Shown piece after piece: positions 50,494 to 63,182 of a stretch of DNA of 64,000 nt (positions are counted from its first letter, which is position 1; each line of letters starts with the position of its first letter). A program made the position numbers and the translations under genes. The stretch comes from Mytilus trossulus. Lineage: Eukaryota; Mollusca; Bivalvia; Mytilida; Mytilidae. Below the pieces are notes generated by a model. The model was given only the letters and a program-made list of their open reading frames with translations, was not told where the DNA came from and did not search any database. The stretch spans positions 47,326,448-47,390,447 of the forward strand of contig NC_086383.1 in the NCBI RefSeq assembly GCF_036588685.1, given 5' to 3'.

Positions 50494-51140
50494 AAAGAAG
50501 AAGATATGGTATGATTGCCAATGAGACAACTCTCCACCAGAGACAAAATGACACAGAAATTAACACTTTAGGTCACCGTACGGCCTTCAACATTGAGCAA
50601 AGCCAATACCGCAGTCAGCTATGAAAGGCCAATGTAAAACAATTCAAACGAGCAAACTACCGGCCTAATCTAATTAAAAAAAAGAACGAAAAACAAATGA
50701 ATAACATTTCAACAAATGACGATCACTGACTTCAGGCTCTTGATTTGGGACAGGCACATACATTCAGAATGTAGCGGGGTTATAAAAACATGTTAGCAGA
50801 ATCCCAACCCTTCCCTAACCTTGAACAGTGGTGTAGCAGTACAACATAAGAACGAACAATAAATATCAGTTAACCCACTATGTCATTCTATTTAGGTCTG
50901 GAGCCTGTTATTTAGTGGTTGTCATTTGATGTTATCTCCTTCTGTCATATTTGTTTTCCGTTTGGTGTTATGTGCATAAATCATGTCGTTATTTTCTCGT
51001 CTAATTTGTTTTACATTTGTCATTTCGGGGTGTTATAGCTTACTATGAGGTATGCGGTTTATGTTCATTGTTAGAGGCCGTATGGTGAATTTTGGTAATT
51101 AACCTCTACGGTCATTTGGTCTCTGGTGGAGAGGTAGCTT
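50494..51140. repeat. Two family A copies in inverted orientation
   Basis: About 50494-50830 is a plus copy ('gaagatatggtatgattgcc', 'ctccaccagagacaaaatga', 'cgtacggccttcaacattg'). About 50885-51140 is a minus copy ('ggtctggagcctgttattta', 'catttcggggtgttatagct', 'gaggccgtatggtgaatttt'). They face each other tail to tail. A family D fragment (51140-51205) follows. Confidence 0.7.
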
Positions 51141-52349
51141 CTTGTAGACGAAACGCGCACGGCTGGCGAAAATATAAAATTTCAATTTTGGTATCTTTGA
51201 TGATTTTTTCCTGGAAATCTTATTACTATATATATGTTAACATCTATTAGACTTAATAGGAAACCGAAAATGAACATTGTTTTATATGATTATATTATTA
51301 AATTGACTGTTGCTTATTTTATATATTTATAATGTTAATGTTTGTTATACATGGATACTTATCATTGTACAGATTTGGCCCTTCACGAGTCTTACATTTA
51401 TATCTAGTTAATCAAATACGTACCATAAATCGTGTGTTGTTTTTATAAGAATCATGAAAAAGAAAAAGAAAAAATTCTCAAGTTATTTTCTTTAATGTGT
51501 ATACATAGAGAAATTGCATTGCAAACTTTCCTTTTTCTTTTAAATATTGATCAATATTCAAATCTATAATTAGAAAACAAATATCAATTCCCATTTTATT
51601 TCTATCCTTGAGTGGTTATCAGAAACTGGACACAAACCCCTCTGTCGTTTGACTTCCTACATTTGATATATATATTTACTCCCTTTCTTCATGTATTTCT
51701 TTCTAACTAATTATTTGTTTACTAAAATCTGTCAGTATACTGATATCCCTTGGAAAACTATGAAGGGACATGAAGCAAGTCTACTCTTCCGTGTTCATAT
51801 CTTAGTTGTGTCCTGATTTATTTGATACGTCTCGTTACAGCTGTACTCACCTTTTTAAAATAAGAGATTTTCACGGTTGATTATTGAAGATCAACCATTT
51901 GCTTCTATGATTAAATTGTATATGATTATCAGCTTTAAATCATTGACTCGTTTTTTTTAAAGAAAAAATTATAAATGATAATAATAAAAACACCCATTAA
52001 CTTAAAACGATATTCAATGAAAATAAAATTATGACTTCTATCTTTCATAAATAATAGTGTAAATTATTAATAGAAAAGTACGATTTAAAATTTGATACGA
52101 AAATAAAGAAAGGAAGATAAGTAAATTCCACGTGACTGAAAATGAATATCCCTCAAATAATGCACAAAAAAATGTTTATAAATAAAATCTGTGTCAAATA
52201 TTGAACAACGAACAAGGTCGTTGAGCTCCAGACTAATCAATCTGTTAACCTAGATTATATCCAATAAAACCGCTCGACTGTTGACCTTAAATGACTGGGA
52301 GAATATATTAACCCAGTAAAGTGCAAGATCTGCGCAATGTTATGTAGGC

Positions 52350-52414
52350 CGTCATCAGGAATGGAAGGGCAAAGTGACCTGCGACTAGATATAATGGAAA
52401 CCAGCATGTAGAAG
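52350..52414 (+). other. Candidate 5' untranslated exon of the 53.7-kb transcription unit
   Basis: The sequence up to 'ccagcatgtagaag' stands out as less AT-rich than its surroundings and ends at a possible donor GTAGGA. It contains 'gggcaaagtgacct', which resembles a nuclear-receptor DR1 half-site pair. Spliced to the acceptor at 53667, it would precede the ATG at 53675. Weak evidence. Confidence 0.2.
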
Positions 52415-52867
52415 GTAGGAAAACTTTACTTTTGTATACTTATATTTTTGATAAGCTGCATAAAAGTTAAATGTTCATCAAAATTCTTTAAAAAAATGAA
52501 ATTAAAAGTATACAGTCCGTTTTTATCAGGGGCAGTGCACACCCAGTACCGACTGAAAGAGATTGGGGAACGAAATTGAAGGACAGCTGATAAATCGAAA
52601 AAATAAAAAAATAAATACAAGAATTATATTTTTTGACGGAAGTGGGTTAAGGTCAACGCACAAGGGGGTCATTGAACACTGATTATGTACGAAACGGCAT
52701 ACATTTTATGTTTGATATCATACATTTTCATCATATTATATATATATATTGAATTGAAAGGCAATCACATTTACTTAAACAGAGTCTGTATCGCTCACTT
52801 TTAATAGAACCCTCGTAATTTCCCATGTCCGTGTAAAAATTCCCAAGTCTTTACTTTCATTAAATGA

Positions 52868-53408
52868 TCAGGTTGGGAAGTATATTTTAATTTGGGAGTT
52901 CGTGTTCCTGATTATAAAAACAATACCATGCAAGATGGAATTATAGGAATGACCTTGGCATAAACAAGGATCGGCCGGTTCAATATGCTTGAAAAATCCA
53001 GCTGTATGTACAATAATCAATACACCCTTTCCTGTGCAACGTATAGAAAAACAAGAACACTCAAATAAGGGGATATAAGTTGAAATATCAGGCCACGTGG
53101 GGTGAACAGAGACCAAGTTCTATCAAAATACATTCCATTTTTTTATCAAAATCTTCCGATACAATTGTGAATGGAAATGGAAAATGTGTAAAAATTTTCC
53201 AATATAGAATTATGTTTTTCGCAACTAATTCCTCGACACCCTTTCCATATGCAGTGACTTCAACACCACTCTGTCGAAATTCGACAATCGCAAAGTTCCA
53301 AGTGCCAGAGAAAACCGTTGAGAAAGAAAAAAAATCTATGGGGAATTTAAGGAAGATCGAATCTAACCGTGAAGAAAAAGAAAAACTTGACACCAAATAA
53401 TCCAACAC
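52868..53408 (-). pseudogene. Protein-like stretch in two minus-strand frames, unrecognised
   Basis: Two overlapping minus-strand frames (53408-53088 and 53116-52868) read like one protein with a frame change near 53100. The first contains GTWNFAIVEFRQSGVEVTAY and FPFPFTIVSEDFDKKMECIL; the second GKGVLIIVHTAGFFKHIEPA and SILHGIVFIIRNTN. Residue mix and codon use look coding, but I know no matching family, and no good splice site resolves the break. A plus-strand frame also runs through 53080-53400. It could be a decayed gene, an exon pair, or chance. Confidence 0.3.
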
Positions 53409-53667
53409 CTGTTATGACAACGTTTAATTGAAACTGAAATAGAAACGTTTGGGGAATATAAAAAAATATATAAAAAGAGAGAGAAAAAAAATAAACAATG
53501 TTGCCTATGTTTGTCTTTTATGATTTTAATTTTAGTTTTATATTATTTGGAATGTATAGGTATTGTCCATTTTCATTGAACACTTTTATTTTGGGAAAAC
53601 TGATACTGAAAATGATTTTATAAAATAAGTTTCTGACTTGTAGTAATGAATTTCTTTTGTTTTTCAG

Positions 53668-53748
53668 GAAAGGGATGGGTCCTATAACTGAACCAGAGTC
53701 GCAGGACGCCAAAAGTAAAAATGACAGAAAGGACGCAAGTCAAGTAAA
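53668..53748 (+). CDS. Candidate first coding exon of an unidentified plus-strand gene
   Basis: Acceptor TTTGTTTTTCAG and donor GTGAGT bound 81 nt. An ATG at 53675 in a good context (GGGATGG) opens MGPITEPESQDAKSKNDRKD and ends two bases into a codon. The peptide is hydrophilic and charged, typical of a cytosolic N terminus. The next possible acceptor (55960) would end the frame after two codons. Either the gene continues past the window, or this is a short upstream frame. No family is recognised. Confidence 0.4.
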
Positions 53749-54834
53749 GTGAGTATCAAATCAGTAACGATACAGTTATCCCGTTTGGAACCTACGAGAT
53801 TATTATGTTTAGCTTTACTCGGTTTAAAGCTTTTGTGTATTAATATAGCCCTCACTCCTCATTTTTGCCGTTGAACGTTTACATTTAAGCTACACGGAAA
53901 TTAATTCGTATAAAAGTCGGTTAGTGACCTGTTCGGTTAGCAAGGGCATGTTAACGAATTTAATACAATATAATATATTTAACCATTACACAGATATTTT
54001 AAGAAAGTAGGTCATTGTCCGCAAAAACCACAGTACTTGACATATATACGTTAAATGTGTACCTAATCACCACGATCGTAAATTGATCAATGAATCTACG
54101 TCATAAAGAGCGGGAGTTATGTACTTTCGGTCATTGACTCCACAAAGGCGATCGATAAGAAAATTAATCATGATTCTTATACATAGTCATGTTAATAATA
54201 AAACGAATAGCTCTGAAATGACTGAAATTCAACACTTATTAACGAATATAAAGTATTGCTATCAAAATCAGTCATAATAACTGGGACTTTTATATAGACA
54301 GTTTTATATATCTTATTATAACTGAATATGTGTAAGATCTTTGCAGAGACATATACACATATATTAACTATTTATATATATATATATCTCTGATCTTTGT
54401 AGGGACCTATACTGTATATTGCAGTGTACGTCTCGGCTTATATGTAAACCTAGTTGAATTTTGTAAATCAATAAAAAAAAACACCACAAAAGTTATCTCT
54501 CTATATATGACTTTAATGAGGAAAGAAACTGATACTTTTCTTTGTCAAGTTTCACAAAGAGATTAAATTCAGTTAAAATTCTGCAATGCAGCCGACTTAT
54601 TTCAGTATTATCCAAGATACGGAAAAAGCATTTATGACGCAGTTGCTTCTTTCTGGATGTAACTCTTTTTACAAAAATCTCAGTTATATATTTGAAATAC
54701 TTTCTGTATTTAATAGATAATGTTCAAACTGTGGTTCTTACTTATCCCACAGGCCCTGTAAATGTAGTTTCTATACACAAAAATCGGAAAATTTACAAAA
54801 TTAATTTGTCTTATATAATTTATTACAGTAGCGT

Positions 54835-55045
54835 CTTGAACTGGCGTAAAAAATGGTCCTTAGAAGCCAGATACAATAGCTAAAACTGTATCTTACTGGT
54901 GAAGAACATGGTCCTTACAAGACAGATCCCAAAGCTTAAACTGCTAACTAACTGGCGTAGTACATGGTCCTGAGAAGACACATACAAGAGCTAAAACTGC
55001 AACACACTGGCGTAGAAAATGGTCCTTAGAAGTCAGATACAAGAA
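54835..55045 (+). repeat. ~55-bp tandem repeat, four units
   Basis: CTGGCGTA followed by 'aaatggtccttagaag' (with changes) starts near 54841, 54896, 54953 and 55007, a period of 54-57 bp. Each unit continues with 'cagatacaagagctaaaact'. Confidence 0.88.
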
Positions 55046-58000
55046 CTAAGTCTCACGTCTAGACCAAGGAGTATGAAGTGTACACTGTGTAATTGAGACA
55101 AAGAAAATTGTTACCAACTTAGATAAAAATTTCTTTAATATCACCAGGGCCAATTTAACTTATCATAGAAAATGCATAATAGATTTTGAATTAAAGTAGA
55201 AAACGTGTTTTACCACCGTGAATTTTAATCAAGATGTGCCATACTTGTATTATCGATTGCTTTGATTACTATGTGCCATATATACTTATTTTAAGATTTA
55301 ACTCTTTATGTTATTGTATGCATAAATTTGTATGTAAGTGTGTCAGTTCCTACAATTCAGCTAAAAAAACACTTTTATAAAAAAAAAAAAAGATTCTTCT
55401 TCATTGTACTTCTGTCAACAAAGACACTGTATATATATAAAGGCAGGTCCAGCTCCGAGTGTTTCAAATTCAAATTTGACAAAAATATAACATTTTACAT
55501 TTTTTGTCACTGAAGGGAATATTATTTTGTTTTTACCACTGTAGCTGATCCTGCCTGCATAATCATGTATTCCTAGAACTATTACTGATACTATGTATCT
55601 ATAATATTATAATTGCTTTCAGGTTTGAACAGTTTCAATCTAATGTAGTATGATTGTTTAGGTCAGGCTTATCCATAGAATGTATTATCAATGTTAGCCT
55701 GATCTGTCTTCTAAACACTAGTCTGGGTTTCAGTGTTATTTGGTCTTTAAGTATCAGTCTTCCTTGTTATAAAAATCGTTACTTCCATGGTCCAATCTTA
55801 TATGATATGGTCATATTTGTATATCAACTGTTTACAAACTAGACAACCTGCACCTTATAAATTGAAAACTGTTCAAACCTGAACATAACTTTACATTTAA
55901 ACATTAAGAAGCCAGTAAAACACAGTAGAAAGGCTTTAAAAGTTATTACTGTTGTTTCAGATTGTAAACAAGAGAGGGGGAGAGAGAGCACGATAGGTAT
56001 TGTCATAAGCTGTTTTTATGATGATGAGAGTATGCGAGTATTTATGCAATTGTATGATTGAAGTTTGGACATCAGAGTATTAAGACATTGTCTGTTAGAT
56101 TGAATGTGTCTGTTTGTCTTAAACTAATGATCATTTATATGAAATGCAAGGTAGGGTAGTAGTTATTGTACTGTTAAGGCTCACTTCTAAAGTGAACCAG
56201 TATGTATGAGAGTGGTATAGATGTACTTTTAACCAGCAAAATAAAATACTAAGAGGTTGACAGAAGAGTATTGTGATATGTAATATTTATACAGCATAAT
56301 AACATTGATATGTCTCCCGGTGAAGTGATACCTTATTGTAGTATCATTCTGTGTTAAGCTTATTGCTATAGTTGAAGTGTTGCTTGTGTATGTTTGTGTT
56401 GCAACATTGGTTGCTTGAAATTGTTTTGCTCAGGGCGAATGTGGATGCGAAAGCATTTAAAACACATTTGAGGATGAATTTATCCCGGTGAAGTTCATCA
56501 CAAATAATATTTGTTTTTATGTTTATTCTTTATTTTCATATATATCATAAATTAAGAAAACACTGTTCATCTTTTTCGGTGTCTATATAAAAATATACCA
56601 CTGACGAATATTATGGATTTTATAAGTAAAACCTAAAAGTTATAATTTTAAATCGAGTGATTAGTATTAGAAGTTGAATATTCTTGCAAACATTTTAAAA
56701 TGTGAAAATTTTAAATAAAATTTAAATCAGTACTAAAATGGAAAAGAGGATATGTGCGTTTTCTTAAAATTCATCAAGGTAGTTTAAAATTAAATAAAAT
56801 ACCACCAAATATGTTATATATATATTCAAGAACATCCATTCATATTTACCAAGCCATTCCATGAAAAAATCTATACACACGAACTGGCACCTTAATTCCT
56901 CTGTTTAAAAAAAAGCATTTTAATACTGCTATAAATCAGCTAATTAGTTAGTGGATAAACTTAGCAACTTTTGAGCAGATGAGTTAAGGTCAACAAATTT
57001 TATAGATATGTTTTTGCTTTATGGTAAATGAAACATTGATGTTTTTTGTTTATATTCATGTAGTTAGTAGCACATTTAATCCAAGTTGTCAGCACTGCTG
57101 CTTATCTTTATTTGGTTAAAGGTTATTAGCACCTTGTAGCTTTCTTGCTTCTTGTGTATACTTGCTGTTCAAAATTGTTCTGTGACCAAATTTCTAAACA
57201 GTTTAGAATTTTTCTTCTGAACAATGTTATAAATTTGTTTCAGAGGTCTCAGTTTTAATAACAGTTAAGATACTTAGATAAGTTTGTGGTATATAACTAT
57301 TTATTAATAATTTAAGATCAAAATGAATCTAATGTTTCTTATACTCAAATACTTTTATTCTTGATTAGAAACATTGAATTAATGTAATTGTAATATGAAT
57401 ACTGATATTACTAAATCTGGCATAATTTGGTGCATTATTTTACAGATTTTAGTGTCAAGTTAAAATAAATATGTTTCAATCATAACATATTACATAATTT
57501 TAATTAAAGTTGCATTGATTTTAGTTTTTTATGTTTTTATTGATAAACTGCTCTGATGCCACAGATGCAGTTATTTATCTCTTCAAAACATTTGTTATCT
57601 TGTCTACTTAACTTAAGATTAAAAGGATATACAAACCTTGCCAGACAAACACAAACATGTACACATTACAATCATTCCATACATCAAATATAATGGTCCT
57701 ATAATTTATAGTACCTGGAAAACAAGACCTTACAACAAACACCTATGAGATATGAAAAAGGTCAAGAAAATATCAAACTTGCCAGACAGACATGTGCACT
57801 CAAGAATCATTGTTTACACCAATAAGTGTCCCTATTGCTTGCTTAAAAATAATCCAAAATTTTCTGGACAAATGAACATATAATTGATGGTAAATTTTGT
57901 ACGCCAGAAGTGCATTTTGTCCACAAAGACATGTCAGTGACGCTAAAAAAAGTTCGAAGTTGAAGAGCATTGAGGACCCAAAATTCAGACAGAAAAAAAA

Positions 58001-59284
58001 ATATATGCTAGTTGACAGGAAAGTGCAATTATTGTATGATTCATGGAATTGAAATGTGTACAAAGTGTACATTCAACTTATATATGTTTATAAGGCACAC
58101 CTCTCTAATATTTGTACCATTCAAAACAAAATCACAGGTGCATATAAACAATCCTGAAGAATACTGAAAAAAACCCACGGGTGCAAGTAAACAATTCTGA
58201 AGACTACTGTATCAAAGAACACTTGTTATCCATTCATTTGATGTGTTTGTGCTTTTGATTTTGCGGTTTTATTAGGTTTCTAATTTGAATTTTTCCTCGG
58301 AGTTCAGTATTTTTGTGATTTTGCTTTTTTGTAGTTACTTCAAGTATGCTAATGATAAAATACTTTCTGTCTTACGCTCAAATATCCATTGCTGTATGAA
58401 AGGAAAAAAATCATACAATAATGGCACAAACAATGTACCATAAGGATGACATCATCTTTTGTGATTTTTTTTAATTATTTGTACAAAATTTCAGTACAGT
58501 TAAAAGAAATGAATCATTTTGGTAGTGATTCAAACTTAATAAGTCAGTGATATTAAATTAAGTTGAAGGTATGATGTGGTGCTTGTTGGCCCATGTAAAT
58601 AGGCGGGAAATAAAATAATTGATGATACAGTTAATTGTTTAACTATTAAATTTAGACCTTTATGAAAATGACGATTCAGCTTTTTCTTGAAGACAGAATT
58701 TGATTGTATTGTGATTGAAGTGACATCATGATGGTGATTTACCCAGAATAATTCCATAAACGTTTGAACAGTAAGCTTCGTTATCTTTTTTCAGTTAATC
58801 CATCAAGAAATGAAAAAAGTTTTAAAGAACAATATGCATTCTAGTTTGCCTTATACATTTCCCTCATCTAAACTGCATACTTATCATGTATAGACTCTGG
58901 GGGAAAATACTAATCCAGAAATTTTAATCTGAAAATTGGGAAGATGAGGGATTATGAAAAATTACAAAGAGAATTAAATTCCTCACATTCAAACCACAAA
59001 CTAAGTTAAATAATAGTGTCTATGAGCTATTCTGATACATTACAGACAACTAAACCAAATACGGTATTTGTACTTACAAAATAAAATTTGATCCTGGTAC
59101 TATGATGAGTTTATTTATAACCATTGGGTTGATGCCACTGCTGGTTGAGTTTTAATTCCCTGAGGGTGTCACCAGCCCAGAAGTCAGCAATTATCATTGA
59201 TATGGTCATATTTATATTGATATGGTCATATTTGTATAACATCTGTTTACAAAACTTTTGAAATACCTCAGAAATAGATTACCT

Positions 59285-59510
59285 TAGCTGTATTTTGTCA
59301 AATTGTTAGGTATTTTGGTCCTCAATGCTGTTCAAATTCGTACTTTATTTGGCTTTTTATCTTTTTTTGATTCTCGAGTCAGTCTTTTGTAGACGAAATG
59401 CCCGTCTGGCGTAAATAAAAAATTTGATCCTGGTATCCATGATGAGTTTATTTATCAGTTCTTTGGTCAGGTTGTTGTCTCTTTGACATATTCACATTTC
59501 CATTATCAAT
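59285..59510 (-). repeat. Family D copy (minus) followed by family E fragment
   Basis: 'tttggtcctcaatgctgttc', 'gtactttatttggcttttta' and 'gtcttttgtagacgaaatgc' are the reverse complement of the copy at 43725-43945. Directly after, 'ggtcaggttgttgtctcttt' and 'gacatattcacatttccatt' match family E at 5510-5660 and 14480-14570. Confidence 0.75.
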
Positions 59511-60274
59511 TCTACTTTGGTCTATACTAGTGTTGACAAGTCATGATTTTGGGATACAGAAAGTATCAAAACATCTAATCAAAATTGTGAATGTAAAAAT
59601 AATGTAAAAAGTTGATATGACAATGGATAAAAGTATTGCAATTAAGATAAGCAGTTCTGGCTCTACTAGAGATTGCCATTTGATTAGGAACTTTAGGTTT
59701 TGAATTTTCCTCAGAGTTCAGTATTTTTGTGATTTTACTTTTTAATAATTATAATTTTTTTTTTAGGTCCTTTCAATTTATCAAATTCTGTCATAATGCT
59801 GGAAAATTTATGTACTTTTAAGTAAAAATAAATTTAATATCTACTGTATATTGTCAAGATTCTCGTCAAGTATGAAGTCATTCTGTTCAAAAGGACCTTA
59901 GAAAAGTATGAAAGGACAGGATGGACAAATGGAATATAATAAAGCTCCACTAATAGAATGGAGGTTAAAATGTCTTCTAGGCAAGGGTCCTAAAGGTAAT
60001 GTCAGAATGTAAATTATACAACAAATCATGCTTTGATATTCAATATATTTAAAATATTATTCCAACTAAAATGAAAAATTACAACAGTAAGAAAATTGCT
60101 GCCATTTCTAAGATAATCATTCTGTTTGTTCCTTAATATGAAACAATATAATCAACAGATTGCAAACAACTTGCACAAATAGGTCACTGATTGAATTAAC
60201 AATTGCACATTAATTTTGCTGGGGACTTCAAGCGATAAAATAAATACACTATAAATGATAAATAAGTTGTTGAT

Positions 60275-60418
60275 TTAAGACTTAACGCGTAATTCTTGCC
60301 GAAGGTCTCTTGCGGCATGGAAAGCCAAACTCTTATTGACATTGTGTATCTGAATTATTCCTGAGTGACCACCACTAGCAATAAACATACAAGATTCCAT
60401 ATTTGGGTTCACCTCAAC
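60275..60418 (-). CDS. GTF3C2: GTF3C2-like last exon
   Basis: Acceptor CTTTTTTCAG; 47 codons and TAA (60277-60275). It encodes VEVNPN, CMFIASGGHSGIIQIHNV and a basic tail ending LRQELRVKS. No clear AATAAA follows; ATTAAA on the minus strand at 59838-59833 is a weak candidate. Confidence 0.75.
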   Translation of the reverse strand, partial: VEVNPNMESCMFIASGGHSGIIQIHNVNKSLAFHAARDLRQELRVKS

Positions 60419-63182
60419 CTGAAAAAAGTAATAAATATACCATTTTTAACCTTGTGTTTTAGGTTTTTTAAAATATAATACATGCATATTGTTATCATTA
60501 GTTATAACACAGTTGAAGTTTGAACGTCAAAAGAAATGAAATAAAAAGAACAGTGTTCCAATGCGCCAATTGCTGAACATATTTGATTTATCCAAGGTTC
60601 AAGGACAATAACTTAAAAAAACCTTCTTTTTTTTCTGACTTTTTATTGATATGAAATGAAGGTTTCAGAGCAAATGCAGTTTAATTTCCATTATAATCAA
60701 TATTTCTAAGTGAAATTACTCTTTAAAAATACTGTATAAGCCCTTGTTTTTGAAATGTCAAAGACATTGCTGATATATACCTACCATACAAGTTTCATAA
60801 AAATCTGGCAAGAATTGAACTCCTGAGAATTGATGGACTATCCACTGACAGGTTGAATTAATAAGGCATGAATTTCATGCAAACAAATCTACAATTTTTT
60901 TTAATTATTTTAGTGAAAAATGACCATGTGAAGTTAAACATGGCTGCTGGAAATCTATAAGTTACAATAAAGCATTAGAAACACTATGAAATAAGGTTAA
61001 GACTTACTCTGTGTACTGCAGCAAGTGGAAACTGGGTTAAATTCAAACATCCGGTATTGTCAACCATCATTTTCTTATCAAGTGACTGAAATAGTTTTAC
61101 ATTTAAAGTCAACCACAACTAATACATATCTAGTTTTTTCCCATGAGTATAACAACCATATAATTGATTTAAGGGGGCTCCTGATTATAAATCAATTTTT
61201 TTTTCTAATAAAGGCTTTCGCAATATTTTTCTATAAATGAACTTTGTCATATACTGAAAAGAAAAATGAAATAAAAAAATGGGGTCACCATTCATTTAAT
61301 CTCACAATCTGCCTCTGGAAGAAGCATACGTTTATGTTAATGTACTTTTTTTCTGTTGAACTTATAGGAGAAAAAGAGGTAATATCGAAATAAAAAAAAT
61401 AACCTAATTACAGAAATCGCTTAAACTTTACAATTATTTAGTTTATGTAAAGCTTATTTGAAAACAATAATAAAAAATATAGGTCACCGATGAGTTAAAA
61501 AAGATATTTCAAATTTAATGCCAAAAAATTGCATTTTTGCACCAAAGGGAGATAATTTGGAGTTTTTTCAATGATATAAACATTTTAAAAGGCATCTGGG
61601 GCCAAACCGAATCAATTTCTTGGAAATGTTTTTTGTACCATATCATAAAGTAATAACTCATAGTATAATAAATAAAATTTGTAATGAAAAAATAAAAGTT
61701 TAATTTTTTGCTGAAATTTTTGTACCCACGAGCCACCTTAACTTTATAAAACTTATATATTCTTCTTTTTTATGTTACTAGTGATTTTTAAATAAAACTT
61801 TTAACTAATGACTTGGAAGCTATTATGTACTTCTCATATCCATGCCAACTTAAATACATTATAAAATGTCTTGTTTTTATAATGCTTCTTCTAAGGCAAT
61901 TAATGCATATGGTCCAGACCATATGAGTATTTGGACCGTACGTAAGGTCCGGACCGTATACGTATACTCATACGGTCCGACCATACGGTACAGTCGGACC
62001 GTACTAGTATACGATCCAGTACGAGCTGACCATACATGTATACGTATACTCATTCGGTTCGACCATACGGTACAGTCGGACCGTACTAGTATACGATCCA
62101 GTACGAGCTGACCATACATGTTATTTGATCATATGGGTTAAATTGAAACAATATTTATTTTTAGTTTTACAAATTGTTATTGATAATTTATTACAATAAG
62201 ATAGATAAAATGAACAAACGAACAATTGAAATTAGATATTTGTTTAATTGTATATCTGAATCCTTTTTTGGTACTCTCGCCCAAGGTGACACAATTCAAG
62301 TAACGTAATATTTTTAGCATTTTCATGTATGCAGTTCATGCATGTTCTTTTGCATTTGCATTTTTTTGGTAAAGTTGCTAAATATTCTACTACAATTGAA
62401 CTCCCACATTATATTCACTTCCGGTATCTTCAATTTCAGTTTTCATAATACAATTAATGTATTACTGATCGACATGCTTATTACAAGAGATTAACATTTA
62501 ATTAGCATGAATTAAAAAAAGTTAAAATATAAAGTTTTTGTTTCAGTTATAATTGAACTTTTTTATATTAATTTGATAGTTAAGTAATGTTGATCTGCTA
62601 TATGCATTTGTATCTTATAAACTTGACCAACGTTTTAATATTAGTCAGACCGTACGCGTACAGTCCGACCGTGTGAGTATTTTGAAAAAGTACGCATTTG
62701 GTCCAGACTGTACGCGTACGGTCCAAATACTCATACGGTCTGGAACACATACATAAAATACAATAGTAATATTTTGCTTTTGTTTCTGTTGCATCTGAGC
62801 AGATACAGAATATTTCAAACAAACTAAAGGAAGCCTCACAAAAAACAACAAAGATATACTTGGAGTCTTACAAATCACATTCCATTCTTCAATGCTCCAA
62901 ATCAAAGCCATCAGAAAATATGATATGATTTGTCTACTGAATCTTAGAATACATTGAAGCTTTTGATATCACAGATAAGACACTTTGATTGCAATCTTTT
63001 CCCTAAACAGTGAATGTGCACTGTCACAGGTACACATGTTCTGTATTACTTACAATGTTTTCACTATATTCCAGATAATATTTGTTAACAGTGTCTTCAT
63101 ACGTTTTTGTAGAATTGTTATCTATGTCTTCCTCCTCATTTACAACACAATGTTTTTTCTTTAGATTTGTCTTGTATAAAAC
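60275..63182 (-). CDS. GTF3C2: GTF3C2-like (TFIIIC 110-kDa subunit), 3' part only
   Basis: Three exons (63182-63054, 61085-61008, 60418-60275) join in phase 0 to 116 codons plus TAA. The gene enters from beyond the right edge. The C-terminal part, LAAVHRVEVNPN then IASGGHSGIIQIHNV, follows the pattern I recall for the last WD-type repeat of TFIIIC110 (EAVHKVRFSPNL..WLVSGGQSGLVRIH). TFIIIC binds the internal promoters of tRNA genes and recruits TFIIIB for RNA polymerase III. The upstream exon has an acidic stretch (NEEEDIDNNS) like the linker in that family. Only the last repeat is visible, so another WD protein is possible. Introns hold two mobile elements. Confidence 0.65.
61008..61085 (-). 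CDS. GTF3C2: GTF3C2-like penultimate exon
   Basis: 26 codons in phase 0, acceptor CTATTTCAG, donor GTAAGT. It encodes SLDKKMMVDNTGCLNLTQFP and LAAVHR, leading into the WD-type repeat of the last exon. Confidence 0.7.
61169..61741. mobile_element. TTAA-flanked MITE, copy 2 (573 bp)
   Basis: TTAAGGGGGCTC at the left and GAGCCACCTTAA at the right are inverted with one mismatch. The body matches the 441-bp copy at 13577-14017, with two extra blocks (about 61336-61362 and 61535-61590). It lies in the GTF3C2-like intron. Confidence 0.8.
61911..62743. mobile_element. GGACCGTA-rich inverted-repeat element
   Basis: The left end CCAGACCATATGAGTATTTG and right end 'caaatactcatacggtctgg' are inverted copies with one difference. 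Inside, the palindromic words GGACCGTA, TACGGTCC and GTATACGTATAC recur. An 82-bp unit is present twice in tandem (61956-62037, 62038-62119). The middle 500 bp is ordinary AT-rich sequence. It is a non-autonomous element of unknown superfamily in the GTF3C2-like intron. Confidence 0.75.
63054..63182 (-). CDS. GTF3C2: GTF3C2-like internal exon (antepenultimate)
   Basis: 43 codons in phase 0, acceptor TTTGTTTTCAG, donor GTAAGT. It encodes VLYKTNLKKK, an acidic stretch, then TYEDTVNKYYLEYSENI. It is the most variable part of the family, supported mainly by splice sites and frame. Confidence 0.65.

Larger units (their letters stand above)
53750..60270. other. Non-coding stretch between the 53.7-kb exon and the GTF3C2-like gene
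   Basis: I see no further exon that I can support. It contains a four-unit ~55-bp tandem repeat (54.84-55.05 kb), a GA-rich run at 55.97 kb, repeat family D at 57.89-57.99 and 59.29-59.45 kb, family C at 58.22-58.33 and 59.68-59.75 kb, and a family E fragment near 59.46 kb. Confidence 0.5.

Noticed and set aside
55958-56010. Acceptor TTGTTTCAG as the second exon of the 53.7-kb gene
   Set aside because: The phase fits but the frame meets TAA after two codons, so it cannot be shown to be coding; kept only as a possible 3' UTR.
61866-62119. Overlapping 80-codon frames on both strands
   Set aside because: Produced by the 82-bp tandem repeat of the GGACCGTA element; the peptides are repeats of the DNA words.
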